DNA of 15,365 nt, taken from an uncultured Collinsella sp. GTDB lineage: Bacteria; Actinomycetota; Coriobacteriia; Coriobacteriales; Coriobacteriaceae. A program made the translations under genes and the position numbers. The notes beneath the pieces were generated by a model that ran no database searches, had not been told where the DNA came from, and saw nothing but the letters and a program-made list of their open reading frames with translations. The DNA is taken from assembly GCA_958447445.1 (NCBI GenBank), contig CAUDAE010000031.1:1-15365 (forward strand), read 5' to 3'. The stretch's first letter is position 1. Each line of letters starts with the position of its first letter. Shown in pieces: positions 1 through 6,474 of the stretch.

Positions 1-102
1 GCAACGCCTGCGGACAAGCCAAACAAACGAACCTGTGTGATCCCTGGATTCTGTATCTAGAGAGCGGGCGTCTTGCCGTGACGGGACCCCTCCCCGGCAA
101 TT
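1..102. other. Left-edge sequence, no gene assigned
   Basis: No supportable gene is visible. One plus-strand frame stays open from base 3 to the TAA at 114-116, giving about 37 residues. It has no recognisable motif and ends inside a repeat arm, so I do not call it a gene end. A short inverted repeat TTGCCG (73-78) / CGGCAA (95-100) has no following T-run and is weak support for a terminator of an upstream gene outside the window. Confidence 0.3.
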
Positions 103-103
103 G

Positions 104-158
104 TCTCGATCTGTAACAGTTAGAGGTCATTTTCCCTGCTAGATGTTACAGATTGAGA
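104..158. repeat. 55-base palindromic element, copy 1 (CTGTAAC family)
   Basis: The left arm TCTCGATCTGTAAC (104-117) and right arm GTTACAGATTGAGA (145-158) are inverted repeats matching at 13 of 14 positions, around a 27-base centre. Pairing continues imperfectly inward: CTGTAACAGTTAG against CTAGATGTTACAG matches at 11 of 13. The same arms with the same 27-base spacing recur at 5628-5682 and 13190-13244. This copy lies 152 bases upstream of the copA start codon. There is no T-run, so it is not an ordinary terminator. It could be a dispersed REP/MITE-like repeat or a two-site operator; the sequence alone does not decide. Confidence 0.85.
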
Positions 159-193
159 TGATTGGTTGGGACGGTCCATCGGCCAACCATCCA

Positions 194-207
194 TCCTCAT
201 CTGTAAC
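194..207 (+). repeat. Half copy of the CTGTAAC element
   Basis: The sequence CTCATCTGTAAC resembles one arm of the 55-base element, with one base missing from the CTCGATCTGTAAC core. No matching right arm is found at the expected distance (235-248 is the copper operator). It is either a solo half-site or a decayed copy. Confidence 0.4.
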
Positions 208-232
208 GAAATCTCATATATTATTTCTGTAC

Positions 233-263
233 TGGACACCCCCAGGGGGTATGGGTGTATAGT
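233..263 (+). promoter_or_regulatory. copA promoter with CsoR-type copper operator
   Basis: A perfect 13-base odd palindrome ACCCCCAGGGGGT spans 238-250. It is nested in a wider inverted repeat ACACCC (236-241) / GGGTGT (253-258). C-run/G-run pseudo-palindromes followed by TATGGG are the usual CsoR operator form, and a csoR gene lies downstream. A good -10 hexamer TATAGT occupies 258-263, with a possible -35 TGGACA at 233-238 and a long 19-base spacer, so the operator fills the spacer. Repressor binding here would block RNA polymerase and Cu(I) would release it. Operator identity is inferred from pattern and context. Confidence 0.75.
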
Positions 264-310
264 ATCGGATGGTTAACATTTCCGACACTACGTCACAGAA
301 AGGAGAAGCC

Positions 311-2650
311 ATGGCTCAAGATAAGTTCGACGTGGGCGGCATGACGTGCGCCGCGTGCCAGGCGCACGTGGACCGTGCCGTAAGCAAGCTCGACGGCGTA
401 GAAAGCGTCGCGGTCAATCTGCTCGCCGGTTCCATGATGGTGGACTATGACCCCGCGCAGGTCTCCCCCGACGATATCTGCACCGCTGTCGATCGCGCTG
501 GCTACTCGGCCTCGCCCATCAGCGCGGGCACCGACGCCGCCTCAAGCGGCAGCTCGCAGGCCAGGTCTGGCGTCACCCATATGGAGTCGCCCACCAAAAA
601 GCTGGAGGCCGCCGCCTCTGCCATGCGTACCCGCCTCATCATCTCGATCATCTTCCTCATCCCGCTGTTTTACACAGGCATGGGGCACATGCTCGGCTGG
701 CCGCTGCCCGGCATCTTCACCGACCATACTCACAGCATGACGCTCGCCCTCACCGAGCTCGTCCTGCTCATCCCCATCGTCTATGTCAACGACGCGTACT
801 TTATCAATGGGTTTAAATCGCTCGCGCACGGCGCGCCCACCATGGACGCCCTCATCGCCGTCGGCGCCACCGCGTCCATTGCCTGGTCGCTCTACGCCAT
901 GTTTATCATGGCCGACCAGCTGGCCACAGGTCAGGTACACGAGGCCATGATAACGGGCATGGACAATCTGTATTTTGAGAGCGCCGGCACGATCCTGTCG
1001 CTGGTCACCGTGGGCAAATACCTCGAGACGCGCAGCAAGTCCAAGACCGGCGGCGCCATCGAGGCGCTCATCGACCTGGCGCCCAAGACCGCGACCATCG
1101 TGGCCGACGACGGCACCGAGACCGCTGTGGACGTCGACGCCATCCTTCCCGGCCAGGTGCTGCGCGTGCGCCCCGGCGAGTCCATCCCTGTCGACGGCGT
1201 CGTACTCGAGGGCGCTTCGGCCGTGGACGAGAGCGCGCTCACCGGCGAGTCCATCCCCGTGGAAAAGACCGCCGGCGACACCGTCAACGCCGCCACTGTC
1301 AACCGTACCGGCTCGTTTACCTTCCGTGCCACACGCGTGGGCGCCGACACGTCGCTCGCCAAGATTATCCAGCTCGTCGAGGACGCCAACGCCACCAAGG
1401 CGCCTATCGCCCGCATGGCCGACAAAGTCGCCGGCGTGTTCGTGCCCGTGGTGTTTGCGATCTCGGCCGTGACCTTTGCGGTGTGGATGGCACTGACCGG
1501 CAGCATAAACGAGGCGCTCACCTCCGCCGTGGCCGTGCTGGTGATCAGCTGTCCGTGCGCGCTGGGCCTGGCCACGCCCGTCGCCATTATGGTCGGCACC
1601 GGCAAGGGCGCCGAAATGGGCATTCTGTTTAAGAGCGCCGAGGCGCTGGAGAACCTACGCAGCGTGGGCACCGTGGTGCTCGACAAGACGGGCACCGTCA
1701 CCCGCGGCAAGCCGGCTGTGACCGATATCACGGTAGCCACGCGCGCTGACGGCTCGCCCGCCATGAGCGAAAAGGCATTGCTCAAGCTGGCCGCTGCGCT
1801 GGAGCGCTCAAGCGAGCACCCGCTGGCCGAGGCGATTATGGCCGAGTGCGAGGCGCGCGGAATCGTCGCACGCATGGTCGAGGACTTTACCGCCGTGCCC
1901 GGGCGAGGCGTTACGGCACGCGAGGGGCAGAATGTCATCGCCTCCGGCAACGTGCGTCTGATGGACGAGCTGGGCGTGAAGGTTCCCGCCGGCCTTGCCG
2001 AACAGTTCGCGGCCGAGGGCAAGACGCCGCTGTTCTTTGCCAAGAACAGCGAGCTTGTCGGTACCATCGCCGTGGCGGACGAGGTCAAGGAGACGAGCGC
2101 CGGGGCCATCGCCGCACTGCGCTCGCTTGGCGTCGACGTGTGCATGCTCACCGGCGACAACCGCGTGACGGCCGAGGCCATCGCCCGCCGCGTGGGGCTG
2201 AGCAGCGAGCAGGTCATCGCCGACGTCCTCCCCGCCGACAAGGAACGCCACGTGCGCGAGCTGCAGGATGCGGGCAGCAAGGTCGCCATGGTGGGCGACG
2301 GCATCAACGACTCCCCCGCCCTGGCGCGCGCCGACGTGGGCCTTGCGATCGGCACCGGCGCCGACATCGCCAAGGAGGGGGCAGATGTGGTGCTCATGCG
2401 CAGCGACCTCATGGACGTCGCCCGCGCCATCGAGCTGTCGCGCGCCACGATCCGCAACATCAAGCAGGACTTGTTCTGGGCGCTGTTCTACAACGGCATC
2501 GGCATTCCGCTTGCCGCGGGCGTGTTCTTCCCTCTCACGAGTTGGCAGCTCTCGCCGATGTTCGGCGCCGCGGCCATGAGCCTGTCGAGTGTCTGCGTCG
2601 TGTCCAATGCGCTGCGCCTGCGAACCTTTAAGCCGAAAGTGGCAAAATAG
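311..2650 (+). CDS. copA: Copper-exporting P1B-type ATPase
   Basis: A 779-residue inner-membrane pump that uses ATP to expel Cu(I) from the cytoplasm. It has one N-terminal heavy-metal domain with MTCAAC (Cys13, Cys16), then the membrane helices. Other motifs are actuator TGES (311-314), the CPC ion-binding motif (414-416), phosphorylation site DKTGT (Asp458), the HP motif of the nucleotide domain (SSEHP 500-504), TGDN (614-617) and GDGIND (662-667). Late membrane residues Tyr727-Asn728 and the C-terminal SLSS with Asn766 fit the Cu(I) subgroup rather than Zn/Cd pumps. I chose ATG 311 because GAAAGGAG (298-305) lies 5 bases before it. An in-frame ATG at 269 would fall almost at the predicted transcription start and lacks a ribosome site. 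It is first in a copA-copZ-csoR cluster. Length is normal for one-domain CopA. Confidence 0.97.
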   Translation: MAQDKFDVGGMTCAACQAHVDRAVSKLDGVESVAVNLLAGSMMVDYDPAQVSPDDICTAVDRAGYSASPISAGTDAASSGSSQARSGVTHMESPTKKLEAAASAMRTRLIISIIFLIPLFYTGMGHMLGWPLPGIFTDHTHSMTLALTELVLLIPIVYVNDAYFINGFKSLAHGAPTMDALIAVGATASIAWSLYAMFIMADQLATGQVHEAMITGMDNLYFESAGTILSLVTVGKYLETRSKSKTGGAIEALIDLAPKTATIVADDGTETAVDVDAILPGQVLRVRPGESIPVDGVVLEGASAVDESALTGESIPVEKTAGDTVNAATVNRTGSFTFRATRVGADTSLAKIIQLVEDANATKAPIARMADKVAGVFVPVVFAISAVTFAVWMALTGSINEALTSAVAVLVISCPCALGLATPVAIMVGTGKGAEMGILFKSAEALENLRSVGTVVLDKTGTVTRGKPAVTDITVATRADGSPAMSEKALLKLAAALERSSEHPLAEAIMAECEARGIVARMVEDFTAVPGRGVTAREGQNVIASGNVRLMDELGVKVPAGLAEQFAAEGKTPLFFAKNSELVGTIAVADEVKETSAGAIAALRSLGVDVCMLTGDNRVTAEAIARRVGLSSEQVIADVLPADKERHVRELQDAGSKVAMVGDGINDSPALARADVGLAIGTGADIAKEGADVVLMRSDLMDVARAIELSRATIRNIKQDLFWALFYNGIGIPLAAGVFFPLTSWQLSPMFGAAAMSLSSVCVVSNALRLRTFKPKVAK

Positions 2651-2682
2651 GCTCACCATTCAGTCCATTTAGAACGGGTTTT

Positions 2683-2768
2683 CCAGATGCCCGAGATTGA
2701 CCTGAAAGAGGAGCGACGCGTACTTTGATACGCGAGCGACGGCTTGAAGGTCAAGGTCGGGTGCCTGG
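2683..2768. repeat. 86-base imperfect palindrome between copA and copZ
   Basis: Outer arms 2683-2703 and 2748-2768 are inverted repeats matching at 16 of 21 positions, including TTGACCT/AGGTCAA and CCCGA/TCGGG. The centre contains a perfect 6-bp stem CGCGTA (2717-2722) / TACGCG (2729-2734) with a 6-base loop. The heptamer GAGCGAC occurs on both sides of that stem. It fills most of the copA-copZ gap and lacks a T-run. It could be a dispersed repeat or a transcript-processing/stability hairpin; I cannot tell which. Confidence 0.7.
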
Positions 2769-2797
2769 GAAAGCCGACACAACAGAGAGGAATATCC

Positions 2798-3019
2798 ATG
2801 CGTTTCACAATTAAGACTTCCGGCCTTATGTGCGGCCACTGCGACGCCACCGTCGAGACGGCGCTGCTCAACGTTGCCGGCGTGACCGATGCCGACGCCG
2901 ATCACGAGACCCAGACTGTCCAGGTGGAGTGCGCCGACACCGTGACCGCCGAGCAGCTCGCCGCCGCCGTCGAGGGCGCCGGCGAGAAATTCCATGCCCT
3001 GTCCGTAACCGCCGCGTAG
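2798..3019 (+). CDS. copZ: CopZ-like copper chaperone (heavy-metal-associated domain)
   Basis: A 73-residue cytoplasmic protein consisting of one ferredoxin-like heavy-metal domain. The metal loop is GLMCGHC with Cys12 and Cys15, followed by the helix, and Gly-Val-Thr-Asp-Ala starting strand 2. The usual motif is GMTCxxC, so Leu and Met replace Met and Thr here; His14 between the cysteines is less common but occurs in the family. It probably carries Cu(I) to CopA or CsoR. ATG 2798 has AGAGAGGA (2784-2791) 6 bases upstream. A longer reading from an upstream TTG would begin inside the palindromic repeat and is unlikely. It lies between copA and csoR on the same strand. Confidence 0.88.
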   Translation: MRFTIKTSGLMCGHCDATVETALLNVAGVTDADADHETQTVQVECADTVTAEQLAAAVEGAGEKFHALSVTAA

Positions 3020-3045
3020 CAGGCGCTGCCTACTCAATCCTCAGA

Positions 3046-3112
3046 AGTTGCGGTGAAATACGGACTGTTGGGCCGCCCTAGGCCTTTGAACAGTCCGTAT
3101 TTCACCGCAACT
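3046..3112. repeat. Perfect 24-base inverted repeat between copZ and csoR
   Basis: Arms 3046-3069 and 3089-3112 match at 24 of 24 positions, around a 19-base loop that contains GGCC (3071-3074) / GGCC (3081-3084). The arm core reads TTGCGGTGAAATACGGACTG. No T-run follows on the plus strand. In RNA this would be a very stable hairpin between the copZ and csoR messages. The perfect symmetry suggests recent insertion of a dispersed element, or strong selection on structure. Confidence 0.9.
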
Positions 3113-3154
3113 GACGGGGGCATCCGGAAGATCGACCAGAAACGAGGACCCGCC

Positions 3155-3427
3155 ATGATGGCAGACCACAAATCGGTGACCCGCATGCTCAAGACGGCAC
3201 GCGGCCAGATCGACGGCATCTTGCGGATGGTCGATGAGGACCGCTACTGCGTCGATATTTCCACGCAGCTCATGGCAACGCAGGCGCTCATTGCGCGCAT
3301 CAACGCCGACGTGCTCAAGGCGCATATCGAGGGCTGCGTGACTTCGGCAATCGAATCGGGCGACGAAGATCTCAAAGCCGCCAAGCTCGCCGAGATCGAA
3401 CGCGTCGTCGACAAGCTCTCCAAGTAA
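3155..3427 (+). CDS. csoR: Copper-sensing transcriptional repressor CsoR
   Basis: A 90-residue all-helical CsoR/RcnR-family (DUF156) repressor. The N-terminal helix carries RMLKTARGQIDGILRMV, the family signature that binds DNA and forms the dimer. The Cu(I) triad is visible: Cys32 in RYCVDISTQ, then His57 and Cys61 in HIEGC. This Cys-His-Cys set separates copper-type CsoR from nickel (RcnR), formaldehyde (FrmR) and persulfide (CstR) members. Start ATG 3155 follows GAGGA (3144-3148) by 6 bases; an ATG at 3158 is possible. It is third in the copper cluster, so it is probably controlled by the operator upstream of copA, although the 24-base hairpin before it may uncouple it. Confidence 0.95.
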   Translation: MMADHKSVTRMLKTARGQIDGILRMVDEDRYCVDISTQLMATQALIARINADVLKAHIEGCVTSAIESGDEDLKAAKLAEIERVVDKLSK

Positions 3428-3437
3428 TTGGGGCATT

Positions 3438-3484
3438 GGGGACAGGTATGTTTGCACCACATTGGTGCAGATTAACCTGTCCCC
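3438..3484. repeat. Nested palindrome after csoR (GGGGAC family)
   Basis: Outer arms GGGGACAGGT (3438-3447) and ACCTGTCCCC (3475-3484) are perfect inverted repeats. Inside them is a second perfect stem GCACCA (3454-3459) / TGGTGC (3463-3468). It begins 10 bases after the csoR stop, so it may act as a transcript end or stabiliser, but no T-run follows. The outer TTGGGGAC form recurs at 6756-6763, which suggests a dispersed element. Confidence 0.75.
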
Positions 3485-3539
3485 CTTGCTCTAAATCGGG
3501 TATAAAGGCGTGCAGCATATCGAACGAAAGGCAATTTGC

Positions 3540-4013
3540 ATGAATGACTTTATGAAGGGTCGCAATGGTGCCGATGAACTCACCATCGTGATGGGTTTTG
3601 CCGGCATCGTCATCGCGATGGTCGGATCGATAGCCCGCATCCAGTGGCTCAGCTGGATCGCCATCGCCGTTATCGTGATTGGCGTGCTGCGCGGCCTGTC
3701 CAAAAACGTCGACGCACGTCGCAAGGAGAACGAGGCCTTTGTCGCCGCGACCGCGAACGTCCCCGGCCTGGGCAAGTTCGTCGCCAGCTTGGGCGGTAGA
3801 ACTGCAGCGGCTAGCACCTCGCGCGCGGCCGGCACCAGCAAGGAAGACTTTGAGCGCGCCAAGCGCACGGCCAAGAAGATGTGGAAGGGTCGCAAAACCA
3901 CGGCATACCTCAAGTGCCCCAACTGCGGCCAGATGCTCTCCGTTCCCAAGGGCAAGGGCAAGATTCGCGTCACCTGCCCCAAGTGCCACGCCAAGATGGA
4001 GACGCGCTCCTAG
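3540..4013 (+). CDS. Small membrane protein with C-terminal zinc ribbon
   Basis: 157 residues, function unknown. Residues about 14-31 and 36-52 are hydrophobic and probably form two membrane helices. A charged linker with a low-complexity Ala/Ser/Thr stretch (about 87-99) and a basic region (107-120) follow. The tail is a zinc ribbon with CPNC (Cys126, Cys129) and CPKC (Cys146, Cys149), separated by a GKGKIRV strand. Such ribbons bind zinc and often serve protein or nucleic-acid contacts; no catalytic site is seen. Start ATG 3540 has GAAAGG (3526-3531) 8 bases upstream, and a TATAAA at 3501-3506 could be its -10. It is unlikely to belong to the copper pathway, being separated by a palindrome and probably its own promoter. 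Confidence 0.8.
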   Translation: MNDFMKGRNGADELTIVMGFAGIVIAMVGSIARIQWLSWIAIAVIVIGVLRGLSKNVDARRKENEAFVAATANVPGLGKFVASLGGRTAAASTSRAAGTSKEDFERAKRTAKKMWKGRKTTAYLKCPNCGQMLSVPKGKGKIRVTCPKCHAKMETRS

Positions 4014-4036
4014 CCGCCATACCATGGGACAAAATA

Positions 4037-4073
4037 AAAGCCGAGGCCTCGTGTTGAGACCTCGGCTTTTTTT
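4037..4073. terminator. Bidirectional rho-independent terminator
   Basis: Stem AAAGCCGAGG (4037-4046) / CCTCGGCTTT (4060-4069) is followed by a T-run to 4073 on the plus strand. On the minus strand the stem is followed by TTTTATTTT. It therefore ends the zinc-ribbon gene and can also stop the convergent amidohydrolase transcript. Confidence 0.93.
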
Positions 4074-4079
4074 GATTAT

Positions 4080-4102
4080 GACAAAGGGACCGTCCCTTTG
4101 TC
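4080..4102. repeat. Perfect 23-base loopless palindrome
   Basis: GACAAAGGGAC (4080-4090) and GTCCCTTTGTC (4092-4102) are perfect inverted repeats around a single C at 4091. It ends 4 bases before the stop codon of the convergent amidohydrolase gene. With essentially no loop it is better suited to protein binding or cruciform formation than to an RNA hairpin. It could also be a short dispersed palindrome. Confidence 0.8.
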
Positions 4103-4106
4103 TCGT

Positions 4107-5477
4107 CTACGCCACGCCGTCGCGGGCCAGCTCCTCGGCAAGCGCTTCGGCTGGCATGGCCATAATCGCGTCGAGCTCGGCGTCCACCTCGGGAATACGC
4201 TTCACCTTGAGCTTGCGCACCACATCGCCACGGCACATCACGTGCGTCGGCTCACGCAGTGCGCACAGGTCATCGAGCGGGTTCTTGCGCGTCACCAAGA
4301 TATCGGCGGCCTTGCCGCACTCGATTGTGCCAGTCTCGCCGTCCAGCCCCAGCAGCTCGGCGTTGACTTGCGTAGCCGTATGCAGTGCGAAGGCGTTGCT
4401 CACGCCGACATGCTTGGCAAAATAGGCCACCTCACGCCACATGTCGTACTGCGTCACGAACGGGCAGCTCGAGTCCGTGCCCAGGCCCACCTTAACGCCA
4501 GCTTCCAGTGCGGCACGGGCGCTCTCGATAATGCCCGAGCACACGATGCCGCCGTTCTTCTTTTGCGTATCGGTCGAATGGGTCTTTTTCGGGTCGAGCA
4601 ATACAAACGGCAGCGCCGGGCTGATAGTGCAGGTAACGCTGGGCGCGCGATCCTCAAGCTGCGTGCCCGCGGCGCCGCGGTACAGTTCCAGAATCTCGGG
4701 CGTCAACGGAGCGCCGTGCTCAATCGTGTCAACGCCGGCCTCAAGCGCGGCCTTCACGCCTTCGGTGCTCTCGACATGGGCCATAACCGGCAGGCCCACC
4801 TCGTGCGCAGCCTTGCACGCCGCCGCGGCAACCTCCACCGGCATACGCAGCACGCCCGGCTCGCCCACCTCGGTCGCGTCGAACACGACGCCCGTTACGA
4901 ACAGCTTAATGACGTCGGCACCGCGCGCATATAGGTCGCGCACCTGTTCGGCTGCCTCGGCGGGACTGTTTGCCACCTGGGCGAACAAGCCCGCACCATG
5001 GCCGCCCGGAACCGTGACGCCCGTTCCCGGCGCCACCAGGCGAGGACCTTGATACTTGCCGGCATCGATAGCATCGCGCACGGCCAGATCGGCAAACAGT
5101 GGGTCGCCCGCGCCGCGCACCGTGGTCACGCCGCTTGCCAGTTGTTGTTGGGCGCTGCCCTTAAGAATATGGCGCACGATGGCGCGCCCCACGGGGTTAT
5201 CGAGCTTCTTCATCAACGCACCCGCATCGCCCGCCGAAACCGGCTTGCCCGAACCGCACAGGTGCACGTGCATATTGATGAGACCGGGCATGAGATACGC
5301 ACCACCCAGGTCGATAACCTCGGCACCCGCGGGCGCCTGCGCCACAGCACTCGGCCCCATCCAGGTGATGACGCCGCGCTCAACAGTCACGGCCATATCG
5401 GGTTGCGGCTCCATATGTTCCGAACCATCCAGGACGGTCGCATTGATAAACAACGTGGAACGATCGGCAGACGCCAT
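4107..5477 (-). CDS. Metal-dependent amidohydrolase (prolidase/imidazolonepropionase-like)
   Basis: 456 residues, no signal peptide, probably cytoplasmic. It has the amidohydrolase fold: an N-terminal beta part, the PGLINMHVH motif with His70 and His72, then Lys191 in ADVIKLFVTG as the probable carbamylated bridging lysine. Metal-site His234 (MAHVE), His254 (DTIEHG) and catalytic Asp335 (GLGTDSS) follow. The set matches the Met_dep_hydrolase_A group, whose characterised members split Xaa-Pro or related dipeptides; the substrate here cannot be read from sequence. Start ATG 5477 is preceded by GGGAGGAG at good spacing, better than an ATG 11 codons upstream. A possible minus-strand -10 GATAAT lies at 5517-5522. 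A copy of the 55-base palindromic element lies 150 bases upstream. Confidence 0.9.
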   Translation of the reverse strand: MASADRSTLFINATVLDGSEHMEPQPDMAVTVERGVITWMGPSAVAQAPAGAEVIDLGGAYLMPGLINMHVHLCGSGKPVSAGDAGALMKKLDNPVGRAIVRHILKGSAQQQLASGVTTVRGAGDPLFADLAVRDAIDAGKYQGPRLVAPGTGVTVPGGHGAGLFAQVANSPAEAAEQVRDLYARGADVIKLFVTGVVFDATEVGEPGVLRMPVEVAAAACKAAHEVGLPVMAHVESTEGVKAALEAGVDTIEHGAPLTPEILELYRGAAGTQLEDRAPSVTCTISPALPFVLLDPKKTHSTDTQKKNGGIVCSGIIESARAALEAGVKVGLGTDSSCPFVTQYDMWREVAYFAKHVGVSNAFALHTATQVNAELLGLDGETGTIECGKAADILVTRKNPLDDLCALREPTHVMCRGDVVRKLKVKRIPEVDAELDAIMAMPAEALAEELARDGVA

Positions 5478-5627
5478 ATCGAGCTCCTCCCTCACGATTA
5501 ACTTGAACATTTGTCCATTATCACCTAATGCAGCGACCTAAAGTCGAGCATATCGGTTAACGGAGGGAAGAGGGGATGTGGGGGACGGAATACGTTGCAG
5601 TCCCACCCCAGCGACACCAGGGAAATG

Positions 5628-5682
5628 TCTCGATCTGTAACAGTTACGGGCCCAAACAGCCGCCAAACGTTACAGATTGAGA
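5628..5682. repeat. 55-base palindromic element, copy 2 (CTGTAAC family)
   Basis: Left arm TCTCGATCTGTAAC (5628-5641) is identical to copy 1, and right arm GTTACAGATTGAGA (5669-5682) is also identical to copy 1. The 27-base centre differs almost completely from copy 1 after its first five bases (AGTTA). The conserved arms and fixed spacing with a free centre point to selection on the arms. It sits between the unknown 235-residue gene and the amidohydrolase, 150 bases upstream of the latter's start. Confidence 0.88.
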
Positions 5683-5719
5683 CAAAGTCAGGGCTGTAGG
5701 GCGGCACCAATCACATCCC

Positions 5720-6427
5720 CTACTCCCATTCTTGTTCGTAGATGTTGAGGGACTTTACGTAGCGCCCCTGGGCGCCCATGATGTCGCGGACCAGGCGCAA
5801 AAAGAAGCTGATGCACGAGGTGTCAAAGCCATCCTGCAGGTCCTCCGGATGCACCGCACCCGGCCCATCGACTGCCGTGTCACTCAGGCGCGCGATGTCG
5901 TACAGATAGAGCTGTCCCGCCGTCAGCCAGACATCGTCGACGCAAGCGAGGCGCACCGCAATCGCGCCGTCGCTCCAATGCTCCTTTTGCACGATATGCG
6001 GGTCGTAGACATCAAAGCGACGGTCGGTGCGCGTATCCTTCAGCGCAACTATGCCGTTCGCAGGATCCTTGTCCAAAATGCCAAAGCGCGAGAAATACTG
6101 CGTGTCGCGTACCTGCTCGAGCCGCTTGAGCGAGGCAGGCGAAAGCGATGCCGGCGGCTCGTCAACATACAGCTCGAGCAGCGTCTTGCCATGGCGATAG
6201 GAGCGCTCGAAGAGCAGCCAATCGGTAAACGCCATGTTGTAGGCCATGATTTCGTTTTGCGAAGGCTCGGTGCAATAGCTGAGCCACGGGTCGACAATGA
6301 TCTCGAACTGTTCGCGCGCCGGCTCCAAAAACTGGAACTTCCGCAGCATCCAAAAATGGGCTATGTCGGCAATATCGTTGCCGACGGCTTCGGCTAGCTG
6401 CGCTCGGTCTAAAGCGTGGTCAGTCAT
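5720..6427 (-). CDS. Conserved-looking protein of unknown function
   Basis: 235 residues; I do not recognise a family. It is probably soluble, being acidic, rich in Trp/Phe/Tyr, and without signal peptide or membrane helix. Local features include a Trp/Phe-rich N-terminal third (AHFWMLRKFQFLEP, VDPWLSYC, FTDWLLFERSYRHG), a central part with KDTRTDRRFDVYDPH and acidic WSDGAIAVRLACVDDVW, and a C-terminal helix ending NIYEQEWE. Codon use matches its neighbours and the start ATG 6427 has a strong GAGGAGG, so the gene is very likely real. The leader can fold to hide that ribosome site (see 6433-6474). The Trp-rich first third vaguely recalls proteins found with SEC-C zinc motifs, but no such cysteines are present. 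Confidence 0.8.
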   Translation of the reverse strand: MTDHALDRAQLAEAVGNDIADIAHFWMLRKFQFLEPAREQFEIIVDPWLSYCTEPSQNEIMAYNMAFTDWLLFERSYRHGKTLLELYVDEPPASLSPASLKRLEQVRDTQYFSRFGILDKDPANGIVALKDTRTDRRFDVYDPHIVQKEHWSDGAIAVRLACVDDVWLTAGQLYLYDIARLSDTAVDGPGAVHPEDLQDGFDTSCISFFLRLVRDIMGAQGRYVKSLNIYEQEWE

Positions 6428-6432
6428 GGCAT

Positions 6433-6474
6433 CCTCCTCAAACTGATAGACCTCAATTTGAGCTTACGAGGAGG
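6433..6474 (-). promoter_or_regulatory. Possible ribosome-site-masking hairpin
   Basis: On the minus strand the message upstream of ATG 6427 reads CCTCCTC (from 6468-6474), then CTCAAA (6457-6462), a short loop, then TTTGAG (6437-6442) running into GAGGAGG (6433-6439), the ribosome site. Both pairs are perfect, so the Shine-Dalgarno is complementary to the leader just upstream. Folding would mask it and limit translation. This is inferred from base complementarity only. Confidence 0.45.

Noticed and set aside
104..158. Reading the CTGTAAC element as a rho-independent terminator
   Set aside because: No T-run on either side, and all full copies lie upstream of genes rather than at gene ends only.
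104..158. Reading the CTGTAAC element as a CRISPR repeat or recombination site
   Set aside because: Copies are thousands of bases apart, not in an array, and the arm/centre sizes do not fit dif-like sites.
269..310. Upstream ATG extension of copA
   Set aside because: It is almost at the predicted transcription start, has no ribosome site, and adds residues that do not look like CopA. ATG 311 has GAAAGGAG.
931..2463. A 510-codon minus-strand frame opposite copA
   Set aside because: Ser/Thr/Ala-rich shadow of copA; no ribosome site or motif.
3053..3154. N-terminal extension of csoR
   Set aside because: It would be translated from the 24-base inverted repeat; family length and the ribosome site support ATG 3155.
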